Shown here: one piece after another, positions 1 through 7,634 of the stretch | How the letters are laid out: each line of letters starts with the position of its first letter | How positions within the stretch are numbered: position 1 is the stretch's first letter | NCBI GenBank assembly: GCA_016284235.1 | Contig: JAEEOK010000064.1 | Location: 1-51,068 of the forward strand | Length of the DNA: 51,068 nt | Reading direction: 5' to 3' | Source: Succinivibrionaceae bacterium | GTDB lineage: Bacteria; Pseudomonadota; Gammaproteobacteria; Enterobacterales; Succinivibrionaceae | The notes under the pieces: model-generated | Told to the model about the DNA's origin: nothing | The model's database searches: none | What the model saw: only the letters and a program-made list of their open reading frames with translations | Made by a program: the position numbers and the translations under genes

Positions 1-104
1 AGGAAGAAAAAACGAAAAGACCTCGAGGGAGACCTCGCAAGGAGTCGACGGAAGAAGAAAAACCAAAACGTCCACGCGGAAGACCTCGCAAAACTCCTTC
101 GTAA
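1..104 (+). CDS. C-terminal fragment of an AT-hook (RPRGRPRK) protein, 5' truncated by the window edge
   Basis: The frame starting at base 3 is open from the window edge to a TAA at 102-104 and encodes 33 residues. Two near-identical 17-residue units each contain KRPRGRPRK, the core of an AT-hook, which binds the minor groove of AT-rich DNA. Acidic or serine-rich linkers (EEKT, ESTEEEKP) separate them. Known of the family: bacterial AT-hook tails occur on transcription regulators and nucleoid-associated or replication proteins, so the tail does not identify the protein. The other two forward frames read as low-complexity Lys/Arg without recognisable motifs. A rho-independent terminator follows at 227-262, which supports this as a gene end. 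The identity of the upstream part cannot be seen. Confidence 0.7.
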   Translation, partial: EEKTKRPRGRPRKESTEEEKPKRPRGRPRKTPS

Positions 105-226
105 AAAGGAGAAAAGAAGAGAGTTTGGAATCCTTTTGTTTGATAAAATTGGAACAGGTGATTCAACATTGATTTTTGAATCTATAGTACATAGATTTGG
201 GAAAGTTTTACTTAAGTGTAAATGTT

Positions 227-262
227 GGGCAGATACCTTGTGTACGGTATCTGCTCTTTTTT
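227..262 (+). terminator. Rho-independent terminator after the AT-hook gene
   Basis: The stem GCAGATACC (229-237) pairs perfectly with GGTATCTGC (246-254) across an 8-nt loop. Two more pairs at the base (227-228 with 255-256) include one G-U. A run of T residues follows to 262. Confidence 0.85.
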
Positions 263-347
263 ATGGATTTTTTGGTAGAATTGACTGATGAAGTGTGTGA
301 ATTTGCTAAGATGGTGGAGAATTTTAATATTCTATGCAAAAGTCAAA

Positions 348-375
348 CTGTTAATTTGTCCATATGAAATATAAT
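348..375 (+). promoter_or_regulatory. Possible sigma-70 promoter for the LtaS-like gene
   Basis: A consensus -10 box TATAAT lies at 370-375. Sixteen bases upstream is only a weak -35 (CTGTTA, 348-353). The start codon at 427 is about 45 nt downstream of the predicted transcription start. Confidence 0.4.
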
Positions 376-426
376 TGATAATCTTATTTCTGTTATTGTT
401 TAGATTTTACGGTTCCTTATAACAAA

Positions 427-2865
427 ATGAAGAAGAAAAAAGTTCGATATTTTTTTATTCAATTAATGATCATCATAATAAGTAGTTTGATTACATTCGA
501 GATATACCAGGATTTAAGAATCAGTAACAATTCTTCAGCAAATAAATACTCTGTTGCGATTAAATTTAATGATGATTACAGAATAAACAGAAATACTCAC
601 AGTTATATATTAGGCTTTACTGATCATGATTTCTCAAAAGAGAATTATAAGAATAAAAAAACATACAGATATAGGATAGAAAAAAATAATATCATTTTCG
701 ATTTTTCATCTGAATTCCGTAAACTTCAGAAAATTCTTCTTTATGAAAGGATAATATCTGAACAAAATGAACAGCAGGAAGAGGAGAAGATCTCATCCAT
801 AATTGATGAAATAACTGTAAATAATCAAAAATACGATTTCAAAGTTTTACCGTTGGATTCCTTTTTATCTGCTCAGAACAAAGAAAAATTTGATATAACC
901 GAAATAGAATTCAGCAGTCCGGTTTATTCTGCAGCAGATACTGATTTAGTGTCTGATTCAGGCGTGATTTTGTCTTTTTTTCTAATTGCGCTGATTTGTA
1001 CGGCGGTATCAGTACTCATAAGTATAGCCGGTAGTAAATTAAAGCCGTCTTTTACTCTAAATGTCGGGATGATTGCAATACTGTTCGCTGTGATGATGAT
1101 ACACCTGATGTTCGTGTATTTTGTGGTAAGAGATTTCAGTGACAGAAGCACCATTATGATATCCTCTGTTCTGTTTACTTTTACTGATTTTTTGTTTGTT
1201 TTTCTTATATCGCTTCTTGTTTCGGGACACAGAATAGTCTATACCGCTGTCATCGCAACTGTATTGACAGTTTTAATCGGTCAGATAGTCTGTATTACAA
1301 ATTCATGCAGCTATATAAGTCCTGTTTCTTTAGGTAACATCAACATTGATAATATCAGTACTTTATATAACGGCGGTAATGAAAAGTTTATACTTGTATA
1401 TTTCCTGTTGATCGCTCTTTTGCTGACTCGGTACAGAAAAACAAAAATTATTGATATCAGCAGAAAAGTTTGGCTTATAACAGCGTCGGCTGTTATATTT
1501 TTCGGGACTTTGTCTTTTTTATTCAACTCTCTTCCGGATGGTTCAAAAATTGAAAAATTTCAGTCTCCGGTCATAGGACTGTTTAAGGTTAAATTAAATA
1601 AACATTTTCCGAATTTTACTGAAAAATTTTCTATAGTATATTCATCTGTTCTTCAAAAATATAAGACTGATGATTTCAATTACAGGGAAACATTCTATAA
1701 TGATTCAGTATTTGAAAAAACTCTGCAGTATCCGCAATTAAAAAAAGTATCAAAGCCTAATCTCATAATATTCTTTACTGAAAGTTTTACTGCTGAACTT
1801 ATGGATAGCTACCGAACATCCAGGATCGAATTGATGCCATTCATGTCAAATCTGCATTCGGTGTACAGCGACAAGCAGATTACTTTGGTCAGAAACTATT
1901 TCAATCATACTGCAACCACGATAAGAGGAATAAGAAGTCAGCTATTTTCTGGATTTCAGAAAGATGCAGTTACAGAAAAGAAAATTACCGACTCGAATTC
2001 ACTGACGGAAATATTAAAGTCTCACGGGTATCAGACTTTTTTTATAATACCTGAATCAGGTGATACTTTCTTAACAATGGTGAAAGTTGTTGGATTTGAA
2101 AATGTTCTGCCGAGTAATTCAAACACTGTAGGAACCAATCATAATGTTATTACTGACTGTATTTCAGCAATCTGTGATGATGAAGTCCTCTTCCAGAGGT
2201 TCAAGGAAACGGTAAAGCTGATAAAAGATAAGAAAGTAGACAGTGAACTTCCGTTTTTTGTTGCTCTTTACAATATGGGCACGCACATGAGCATGGATGG
2301 AAAATATAAGTTTCGTGACGGAGCTAATTCCGTTTTAAACAGATTTTTCACATTAGATCATAATTTGAAGGATTTTATAGATTTTTATTATGAGGAACTT
2401 GCTGATGACACAATACTGATTATCACAGCAGATCATTCCATAATCCCGGGGGAGCCGGGAACCGAAGCCTTGGACTTTGATAAAAGATTCATTACAAATC
2501 AGGTACCGATGTTTATATTTCAACCCTACTGGGATCTGCCGAGGGAATTAGATCTTCACGAAATTGGCGGATATATGAACGGACTGGCACTCGCTCCGAC
2601 TGTTCTGCATCTAATGAATATCAATGATCCTAATTATTTTCTCGGATGCTCCATTTTTGAAAGAATGTGCAGAAGAACGCTGGATCTTTCTCGCTATGGC
2701 TGGTATACGGATAAAGGCTTTTTTTATGAGGAAGGCTTCTATGAAAACGGTAAAAAGTATAAACCGGAAAAAATAGACTCTTTTTTTCAGAAAAAGCATC
2801 CTGATATAGATTTTTCCCTTATAAATGCTTACAGGGAAGGTTTCATAAGCCTATTTGGAGAATGA
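427..2865 (+). CDS. Membrane-anchored LtaS/MdoB-like sulfatase-fold phosphotransferase
   Basis: The 812-residue protein has one N-terminal membrane segment (about 8-26), a periplasmic insert (about 30-175), four or five further membrane segments (about 180-370), and a large extracytoplasmic alkaline-phosphatase-superfamily domain (about 440-780). The domain shows the expected metal/catalytic set: a Glu in IIFFTESFT (E452), a Thr cluster in HTATTIRG (T495-T498) as nucleophile candidates, a His in NMGTHMS (H620), and an Asp-His pair in ITADHS (D669, H670). Family knowledge: such enzymes move phosphoglycerol or phosphoethanolamine from phospholipid to glycans or lipids in the periplasm. Which group and acceptor are used here cannot be told. 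No good ribosome binding site precedes the ATG, but it begins a typical positively charged anchor. It lies upstream of rnpB and the arabinofuranose cassette, so a cell-envelope role is likely. Confidence 0.8.
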   Translation: MKKKKVRYFFIQLMIIIISSLITFEIYQDLRISNNSSANKYSVAIKFNDDYRINRNTHSYILGFTDHDFSKENYKNKKTYRYRIEKNNIIFDFSSEFRKLQKILLYERIISEQNEQQEEEKISSIIDEITVNNQKYDFKVLPLDSFLSAQNKEKFDITEIEFSSPVYSAADTDLVSDSGVILSFFLIALICTAVSVLISIAGSKLKPSFTLNVGMIAILFAVMMIHLMFVYFVVRDFSDRSTIMISSVLFTFTDFLFVFLISLLVSGHRIVYTAVIATVLTVLIGQIVCITNSCSYISPVSLGNINIDNISTLYNGGNEKFILVYFLLIALLLTRYRKTKIIDISRKVWLITASAVIFFGTLSFLFNSLPDGSKIEKFQSPVIGLFKVKLNKHFPNFTEKFSIVYSSVLQKYKTDDFNYRETFYNDSVFEKTLQYPQLKKVSKPNLIIFFTESFTAELMDSYRTSRIELMPFMSNLHSVYSDKQITLVRNYFNHTATTIRGIRSQLFSGFQKDAVTEKKITDSNSLTEILKSHGYQTFFIIPESGDTFLTMVKVVGFENVLPSNSNTVGTNHNVITDCISAICDDEVLFQRFKETVKLIKDKKVDSELPFFVALYNMGTHMSMDGKYKFRDGANSVLNRFFTLDHNLKDFIDFYYEELADDTILIITADHSIIPGEPGTEALDFDKRFITNQVPMFIFQPYWDLPRELDLHEIGGYMNGLALAPTVLHLMNINDPNYFLGCSIFERMCRRTLDLSRYGWYTDKGFFYEEGFYENGKKYKPEKIDSFFQKKHPDIDFSLINAYREGFISLFGE

Positions 2866-2994
2866 GCGTTATTGAAAAGGTACGGTCCTTTGGAATCGTG
2901 GACGGTACTATGTTAAAAATCTTGATTATGGCTTTCTCGTTATTGTATGTTCAGTGATATTTGACATCGGTTAATCTTTTATGAGTAGTGGGTG

Positions 2995-3005
2995 TATGCT
3001 ATAAT
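2995..3005 (+). promoter_or_regulatory. Extended -10 promoter of rnpB
   Basis: TATAAT at 3000-3005 is preceded by TGC at 2997-2999, giving a perfect extended -10 element. The -35 region at 17 bp spacing (TTTTAT) is poor, as is usual for extended -10 promoters. The predicted transcription start near 3011 coincides with the first base of the P1 helix of RNase P RNA. A TTGACA at 2961-2966 is too far upstream for this -10. Confidence 0.75.
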
Positions 3006-3010
3006 CCGCC

Positions 3011-3347
3011 TGAGTCGGTCAGACAATCGCCGCCCTTTTTGGGGGGAGGAAAGTCCGGGCTCCGCAGAGCAGAGTGCCAGGTAACGCCTGGGGGGTGTGA
3101 ACCTACGAAAAGTGCAACAGAAAGTATACCGCCTTTATGGTAAGGGTGAAATGGCGAGGTAAGAGCTCACCGCGCATCTAGTAATAGTATGCGGCAGTGT
3201 AAACTCCACTCGGAGCAAGATCAAATAGGTTTCCGTTAATGTTGCTCGCATTGGAAACGGGTAGATCGCTAGAGTCTGTAAGTGATTGCAGAAGTAGATG
3301 AATGATTGTCACCGCAAGGTACAGAACCCGGCTTATGACTGACTCAC
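3011..3347 (+). ncRNA. rnpB: RNase P RNA (M1 RNA), bacterial type A
   Basis: This is the catalytic RNA of ribonuclease P, which matures tRNA 5' ends. Hallmarks read directly: the 5' segment GAGTCGGTCAGACAATCGCCGC; the conserved GGAGGAAAGTCCGGGCTCC block at about 3045-3063; the AGAGTGCCAGGTAACGCCTGGGGGG region; the GTGCAACAGAAAGTATACCGCC element; and the 3' block with ACAGAACCCGGCTTAT at about 3321-3336. The 5' GAGTCGGTCA (3012-3021) pairs with the 3' TGACTGACTC (3337-3346) to close helix P1. The length of about 337 nt is near the usual 350-400. A T run at 3360-3368 follows. The DPA-type cassette starts 226 nt downstream. Confidence 0.97.
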
Positions 3348-3369
3348 ACATGTCGCTCAGTTTTTTTTA
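3341..3369 (+). terminator. Probable terminator of rnpB (weak stem, strong T run)
   Basis: Nine T-rich bases at 3360-3368 follow directly after CGCTCAG. Only a short CTGA/TCAG pairing precedes them, so the P1 helix itself or a weak stem probably supplies the structure. Confidence 0.4.
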
Positions 3370-3573
3370 GAGCGTTGCAGAATAAAAACATCGGGTTACA
3401 TCTCTGCCGGACTTTTGTAAAGTCTGCAGTCGCCATGGAGATGGCGATAATTATTTTCATGTGCCTGTTTTAAGTCTATTGTCTGCGGTCGTAATCATTC
3501 TCTTTGATAACAAACTTTTTCCTTGTTCTTTCAGTATGATTACAGATTGCTGTTGTCTTAATATAGAATTATT

Positions 3574-5004
3574 GTGAAAAGTTCTCAAAATATTTTGTGT
3601 GTGGATCTTGATGGAACCCTCATCAAGACTGATATGCTTCTGGAATCCTTTATTTTTTCCTTCAAGAAAAATCCTTTTGTTATTTTTTTCTGTCTGTTCT
3701 GGCTTTTGAGCGGCGGCAAGGCAAAGCTTAAGCATAAGCTTGCGTTAAAGTATGTTTTTGATCCTTCTCTTTTGCCGTATAACGACAAGTTTCTGGATTT
3801 TTTAAAAAAAAGAAAAAATGACGGGTGTGAACTATCCCTGGTGTCGGCCTCAAGTGAAATTATAGTAAAGAAAATAGCTGATTATCTTGGACTGTTTTCT
3901 GATTCTTTCGGATCTGATTCGGTAAACAATTTATCATCCTTAAAAAAGGCTGATTTTCTTCTAAAGAAATATGGTGATAAAAACTTTGTCTATTGCGGAA
4001 ATTCACCTGATGATATTCCTGTCTGGAAAGTTTCAGGATCAGCCGTGTGCGTCAATACACCGTCAGGAGTGAAGAGAAAACTCAGGAATTTCGGAATAAG
4101 ATTTGAGGAAGTATCAACAACTGAAAATCTCCTTTTTGCTGTGATCCGGGCATTGAGAATACATCAGTGGGCCAAAAATGTTTTGCTTTTTGTACCCCTT
4201 GTGACAGCCAGACTGTTTTTTGATTTTCATGCGTGGGAACAGCTTGTAATAGCATTTCTGTCCTTTTCTTTTATGTCCTCCTTTGTTTATATTCTCAATG
4301 ATCTACTTGATTTGGAAAGTGACCGCAGCCATTCTGTTAAGTGCAGGCGTCCTTTCGCTTCAGGAAGTTTGTCTATAGCCTTTGGTATGTTTTTAATGCC
4401 TCTGCTGTTCCTCGTTTCTGTAAGTCTTGCGATTTTTGTTTCTGATACTTTTGTAAGCTGTCTGCTCATATATCTGATCGTTACGTCTCTCTACTCCTTT
4501 AAATTCAAACAGTTTATTGTTGTTGATTGTTTGATACTGTCGTTTCTCTATACTTTCAGAATTATTTCTGGAATAGCTGTTTTGCGAGTTTCGACATCAT
4601 TATGGTTAATCACGTTTTCCGGTTTTTTCTTTCTGGCATTAGCGATAGTTAAGCGTATGGCTGAATTGAAAAACCAGGAATTAAAAGGAACAGTAAAGAC
4701 AAAAGGAAGAGGATATGTAATATCTGATTATCCTATGCTGAGTCAGATTGCAGTGTCATGCGGACTGATGTCGACCCTGGTTTTTGCTCTTTACGTCAAC
4801 AGTAGCAAGGCGCTTTTGTTTCCGCATCCTGTATTTATTTATTTTTGCGGTCCTGTTCTTGTTTTTTGGTTTTGCTACATTTTTTTACAGACGCACAGAG
4901 GAAATATGGATGAAGATCCGGTTATGTTTGCTGTGAAGGACAAAATCAGTTTGCTTTCAGGTCTGGTGTTCATATCACTGTTTTTGCGGGGAGTGATCTA
5001 TTAA
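3574..5004 (+). CDS. HAD phosphatase fused to UbiA-family polyprenyl-phosphate phosphoribosyltransferase (DPPR synthase-like)
   Basis: The first ~190 of 476 residues form a HAD hydrolase with motif I DLDGT (D11, D13) and a late motif YCGNSPDDIP. The rest is a multi-pass UbiA-type prenyltransferase, with IRALRIHQWAKNVLLFVPL at its start and the Mg-binding NDLLDLESDR (N242, D243, D246, D250). Family knowledge: the UbiA part resembles Rv3806c-type enzymes, which join PRPP to a polyprenyl phosphate to give 5-phosphoribosyl-phosphoryl-polyprenol. Inference: the HAD part could remove the 5-phosphate, a step done by a separate protein in mycobacteria. The start is a GTG without a clear ribosome binding site. 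Its stop overlaps the next start by one base, so the cassette is probably co-translated. The main alternative is a related UbiA enzyme with another acceptor. Confidence 0.88.
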   Translation: MKSSQNILCVDLDGTLIKTDMLLESFIFSFKKNPFVIFFCLFWLLSGGKAKLKHKLALKYVFDPSLLPYNDKFLDFLKKRKNDGCELSLVSASSEIIVKKIADYLGLFSDSFGSDSVNNLSSLKKADFLLKKYGDKNFVYCGNSPDDIPVWKVSGSAVCVNTPSGVKRKLRNFGIRFEEVSTTENLLFAVIRALRIHQWAKNVLLFVPLVTARLFFDFHAWEQLVIAFLSFSFMSSFVYILNDLLDLESDRSHSVKCRRPFASGSLSIAFGMFLMPLLFLVSVSLAIFVSDTFVSCLLIYLIVTSLYSFKFKQFIVVDCLILSFLYTFRIISGIAVLRVSTSLWLITFSGFFFLALAIVKRMAELKNQELKGTVKTKGRGYVISDYPMLSQIAVSCGLMSTLVFALYVNSSKALLFPHPVFIYFCGPVLVFWFCYIFLQTHRGNMDEDPVMFAVKDKISLLSGLVFISLFLRGVIY

Positions 5005-6314
5005 TGACTCTGGTATCATCGTGGGGTTTGCTGAAAAAAACAGAACATAATATTTACCCTGTTGCAGACAGATTGCAGCGTCAATTTCTTCAATCTGAAC
5101 ATTTGGGTGATAACCGAACTTTTTTACCAAGAGGAAACGGCCGCAGCTACGGTGACGTATGTATCAATTCGGGCGGGACACTTTTATGGACAGGATTTTT
5201 GGATAAGTTCGTAGATTTTGATCCACAAAATATGACAGTGACAGTAGAATCCGGGGTTCTGCTTCGTGATCTTCAGCGTTTTCTTGTTGTAAAAGGGTTT
5301 ATGCTTCCAGTGACTCCCGGAACCCAGGAAGTTTCAGTGGGAGGAGCCATAGCATGTGATGTACATTGTAAGAATCATCATATGTACGGTACGTTCGGAT
5401 GTAATGTTAAATCCTTTAAACTGCTGAGAACTGACGGTGAACTTTTGACATGCTCCTCTTCAGAAAATGCGGGCTTTTTCAAGGCCACCATTGGTGGCCT
5501 CGGTCTGACGGGACTTGTGGTCGAGGCGACTCTGCTTTTAAAAAAAGTCGCTGGTTCATGGATTAATGCAGAGAATATCCCGTTTGCAAATTTGAACGAA
5601 TTTTTTGACTTGTCAAAAGCTTCGGAAAATAAGTACGAACATACGGTTTCCTGGATAGACTGCATTACAGGAGATGGAGAAAGAGGTATATTTATGCGTG
5701 GAAATAATTCTGAACGCAGGGACTGTGAACTGTTAAAAGGTTCTATAAATTTCCCTTTTACACCTCCTTTTTCCCTGGTAAATTCACTTTCTTTGCGTTT
5801 ATTCAACACATTCTACTATTATGCGCAGAGTTTGAAGTCCAGACCTTTTTGGGTTCAGTATGAAAAATTTTTTTATCCGCTGGATCATGTGGGTAACTGG
5901 AATCGCATTTATGGTAAAAAAGGTTTTTATCAGTATCAGTGTGTTGTTCCGATGTCTGCGGGTTATGATGCTGTTTCTGAAATTCAGCAGCAGATAGCTA
6001 AAGCAAATGAAGGTTCATTTCTTGGTGTGCTGAAAACGTTTGGAAGAAAAAAATCTCCGGGTCTTCTTAGTTTTCCGGTTCATGGCGTTACCTATGCGCT
6101 TGATTTTCCAAACCGCGGGGATAAAACGGAGAAACTGTTCAGAAATCTTGACAGTATCGTAAGAGAGTCCGGCGGTAGATTATATCTGGCCAAGGATGCA
6201 CGGCAGCCGAAGGAACTCTTTGAACTGGGGTATGGCGATGCTATGAATGAATTTATCAAATATGCAGATCCCCGTATTAGTTCTGATTTATCAAGAAGGC
6301 TTATGGGATTTTGA
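5004..6314 (+). CDS. DprE1-like FAD-dependent polyprenylphosphoryl-ribose 2'-oxidase
   Basis: This 436-residue protein is a FAD-linked oxidase of the family that oxidises the 2'-OH of polyprenylphosphoryl-ribose, the first half of its epimerisation to arabinose. The N-terminal FAD-binding domain carries LPRGNGRSYGD (about 46-56). The flavin-contact segment VGGAIACDVHCKNHHMYGTFG (about 112-132) is strikingly like mycobacterial DprE1. The C-terminal substrate domain contains YQYQCVVP and ends in a LYLAKDARQPKELFELGYG block. The position of the mycobacterial drug-reactive cysteine (in ICVDFP) is alanine here (A365, in YALDFP). It overlaps the genes on both sides by a few bases. The partner reductase is next. 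Confidence 0.92.
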   Translation: MTLVSSWGLLKKTEHNIYPVADRLQRQFLQSEHLGDNRTFLPRGNGRSYGDVCINSGGTLLWTGFLDKFVDFDPQNMTVTVESGVLLRDLQRFLVVKGFMLPVTPGTQEVSVGGAIACDVHCKNHHMYGTFGCNVKSFKLLRTDGELLTCSSSENAGFFKATIGGLGLTGLVVEATLLLKKVAGSWINAENIPFANLNEFFDLSKASENKYEHTVSWIDCITGDGERGIFMRGNNSERRDCELLKGSINFPFTPPFSLVNSLSLRLFNTFYYYAQSLKSRPFWVQYEKFFYPLDHVGNWNRIYGKKGFYQYQCVVPMSAGYDAVSEIQQQIAKANEGSFLGVLKTFGRKKSPGLLSFPVHGVTYALDFPNRGDKTEKLFRNLDSIVRESGGRLYLAKDARQPKELFELGYGDAMNEFIKYADPRISSDLSRRLMGF

Positions 6315-6316
6315 AA

Positions 6317-7087
6317 GTGAATAAGGTTGCTAAAAAGCTGGTTCTGGTTGGTGCGACTTCACTTATTGCATCAAACTGTGCAAGAATCTGGGTTCAAAAT
6401 GGATTTAATGAAGTTGTGCTTATAGGCAGAGACAGGAAGCGGCTTGAAAATGTCGGCTGTGATCTGGCGGTAAGATCGGGAAGAGATGATTTTTCCTGTT
6501 CCTGCGAGGTTGTTTGTGATGGAACAGATGCGGAATCTGTAACAGAAACTATCGATAATATCTGCAGAGATGCAGTTCCTGATATTGTTCTTATAGCTCA
6601 GGGATCCTCGCTGGACATGAATGAGGAGCTTCAGCAGAATTTATCTAGATTGAAATCATCTCTTCTTCTTAACGGTATATCTCCTGTTCTTTATGCACAG
6701 GGCTTTGCCAGACACATGGAAAAGAAAGGGGCTGGGCATGTTGTCATGATCGGCTCTGTTGCAGGTGACAGGGGCAGATCCTCCAATTATGTCTACGGAT
6801 CTGGCAAATCGCTTCTTGATACCTATGCCGAGGGAATGAGGCACTATTTTGCTCTGAAAAAATGCGGTGTAATGGTTACGGTGGTAAAGCCGGGGCCTAC
6901 TTTGACTCCCATGACAGCTGATTTGGTAGGAAAGGTAAAGCTTGCAGATGTGAAAGATGTTGCCAAATGCATTGTAAGGGGTGTGGATTGCGGTAAAAAA
7001 ACTGTATATGCTCCCTCCAGGTGGCGTTTAATTATGTTTGTTATAAGAAATCTTCCGTCTTTCGTTTTTAACAGACTTAATATTTAG
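6317..7087 (+). CDS. DprE2-like SDR, polyprenylphosphoryl-2-keto-ribose reductase
   Basis: This 256-residue short-chain dehydrogenase would reduce the 2-keto intermediate made by the preceding oxidase, completing ribose-to-arabinose epimerisation on the lipid carrier. The N-terminal nucleotide-binding segment is LVLVGATSLIASNCARIW followed by LIGRDRKRLE. The catalytic Ser in MIGSVAGDRG and the Tyr and Lys in YVYGSGKS fit the SDR triad. The C-terminus is hydrophobic (about 235-256), as in DprE2. I prefer GTG 6317, because GGGA at 6305-6308 is 8 nt upstream; a TTG at 6311 overlapping the previous stop is possible. About 92 nt separate it from the GtrA gene. Confidence 0.88.
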   Translation: MNKVAKKLVLVGATSLIASNCARIWVQNGFNEVVLIGRDRKRLENVGCDLAVRSGRDDFSCSCEVVCDGTDAESVTETIDNICRDAVPDIVLIAQGSSLDMNEELQQNLSRLKSSLLLNGISPVLYAQGFARHMEKKGAGHVVMIGSVAGDRGRSSNYVYGSGKSLLDTYAEGMRHYFALKKCGVMVTVVKPGPTLTPMTADLVGKVKLADVKDVAKCIVRGVDCGKKTVYAPSRWRLIMFVIRNLPSFVFNRLNI

Positions 7088-7179
7088 TGTTTTCGCAGAA
7101 ATCGCTGATAATTTTGCGTTCAGTTGAATGGTAATCATGACGGAGTTTTGTCAGGTAAGTTGAGTGCAAACGGTGTGGT

Positions 7180-7605
7180 ATGGGCACTGCTATTCGTAAT
7201 CTTTTTTTATCCAGACAGTTTATTCTTTTTGTTGCCGCAGGCTGCGTTGCTGCACTTGCAAATTTTCTGTCCAGAATTTTTTTCAGTTCATGCAATATAC
7301 CGTTTTATCTTGCTGTTGTTTTGGCATATCTTCTTGGTATGTTTATAGCTTTTCTTCTGTTTAATTATGTTGTTTTTAAAAGAAATACCAATTCAATGGG
7401 AAAATCAGTAATCGGTTTTACTATCGTTAACATAATCGGCATACTTATTACTTTGGCCGTAAGTTCATTCATGTATTACTGTTTGCTTCCTGCAGTCAAT
7501 TATAACTACTGCTCGGCTGAGTTATCGCATTTCACCGGCATTTCCTTTACTACGTTTACCAGTTTTATCGGACATAAGTTTTTTTCATTTCGCGAATCTG
7601 TATAA
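7180..7605 (+). CDS. GtrA-family small membrane protein
   Basis: The 141-residue protein has four membrane segments (about 12-32, 40-60, 76-98, 112-132). It shows typical GtrA features: QFILFVAAGCVAALANFLSR at the start and FTSFIGHKFFSF near the end. Family knowledge: GtrA proteins are associated with moving or presenting polyprenyl-phosphate-linked sugars across the inner membrane, and a GtrA-like gene accompanies D-arabinofuranose donor genes in other bacteria. Here it follows DprE1/DprE2-like genes, so translocation of the arabinofuranose donor is a sensible inference. The ATG has no strong ribosome binding site, and the only upstream in-frame ATG, at 7138, runs into a stop. A second open frame over the same bases (7124-7348) is not convincing. 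Confidence 0.85.
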   Translation: MGTAIRNLFLSRQFILFVAAGCVAALANFLSRIFFSSCNIPFYLAVVLAYLLGMFIAFLLFNYVVFKRNTNSMGKSVIGFTIVNIIGILITLAVSSFMYYCLLPAVNYNYCSAELSHFTGISFTTFTSFIGHKFFSFRESV

Positions 7606-7634
7606 TTTGAATATGTCGGCATATTGAAAGTATA

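Larger units (their letters stand above)
105..426. other. Gene-free stretch between the AT-hook gene and the LtaS-like gene
   Basis: No open frame of recognisable type is seen here. It holds the terminator at 227-262 and a likely promoter at about 348-375 for the next gene. Nothing else stands out in 105-226 or 263-345. Confidence 0.6.

Noticed and set aside
2880-2908. Inverted repeat GTACGGTCC/GGACGGTAC after the LtaS-like gene as a terminator
   Set aside because: The arms mismatch in the middle and no T run follows; the next bases lead into the rnpB promoter region.
2961-2966. TTGACA as the -35 of rnpB
   Set aside because: It is 33 bp from the extended -10 TATAAT at 3000-3005, far outside the 16-18 bp range.
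7124-7348. Second open frame overlapping the GtrA gene
   Set aside because: It is a different frame over a clear GtrA protein, has no family features, and is hydrophobic only because the region is T-rich.
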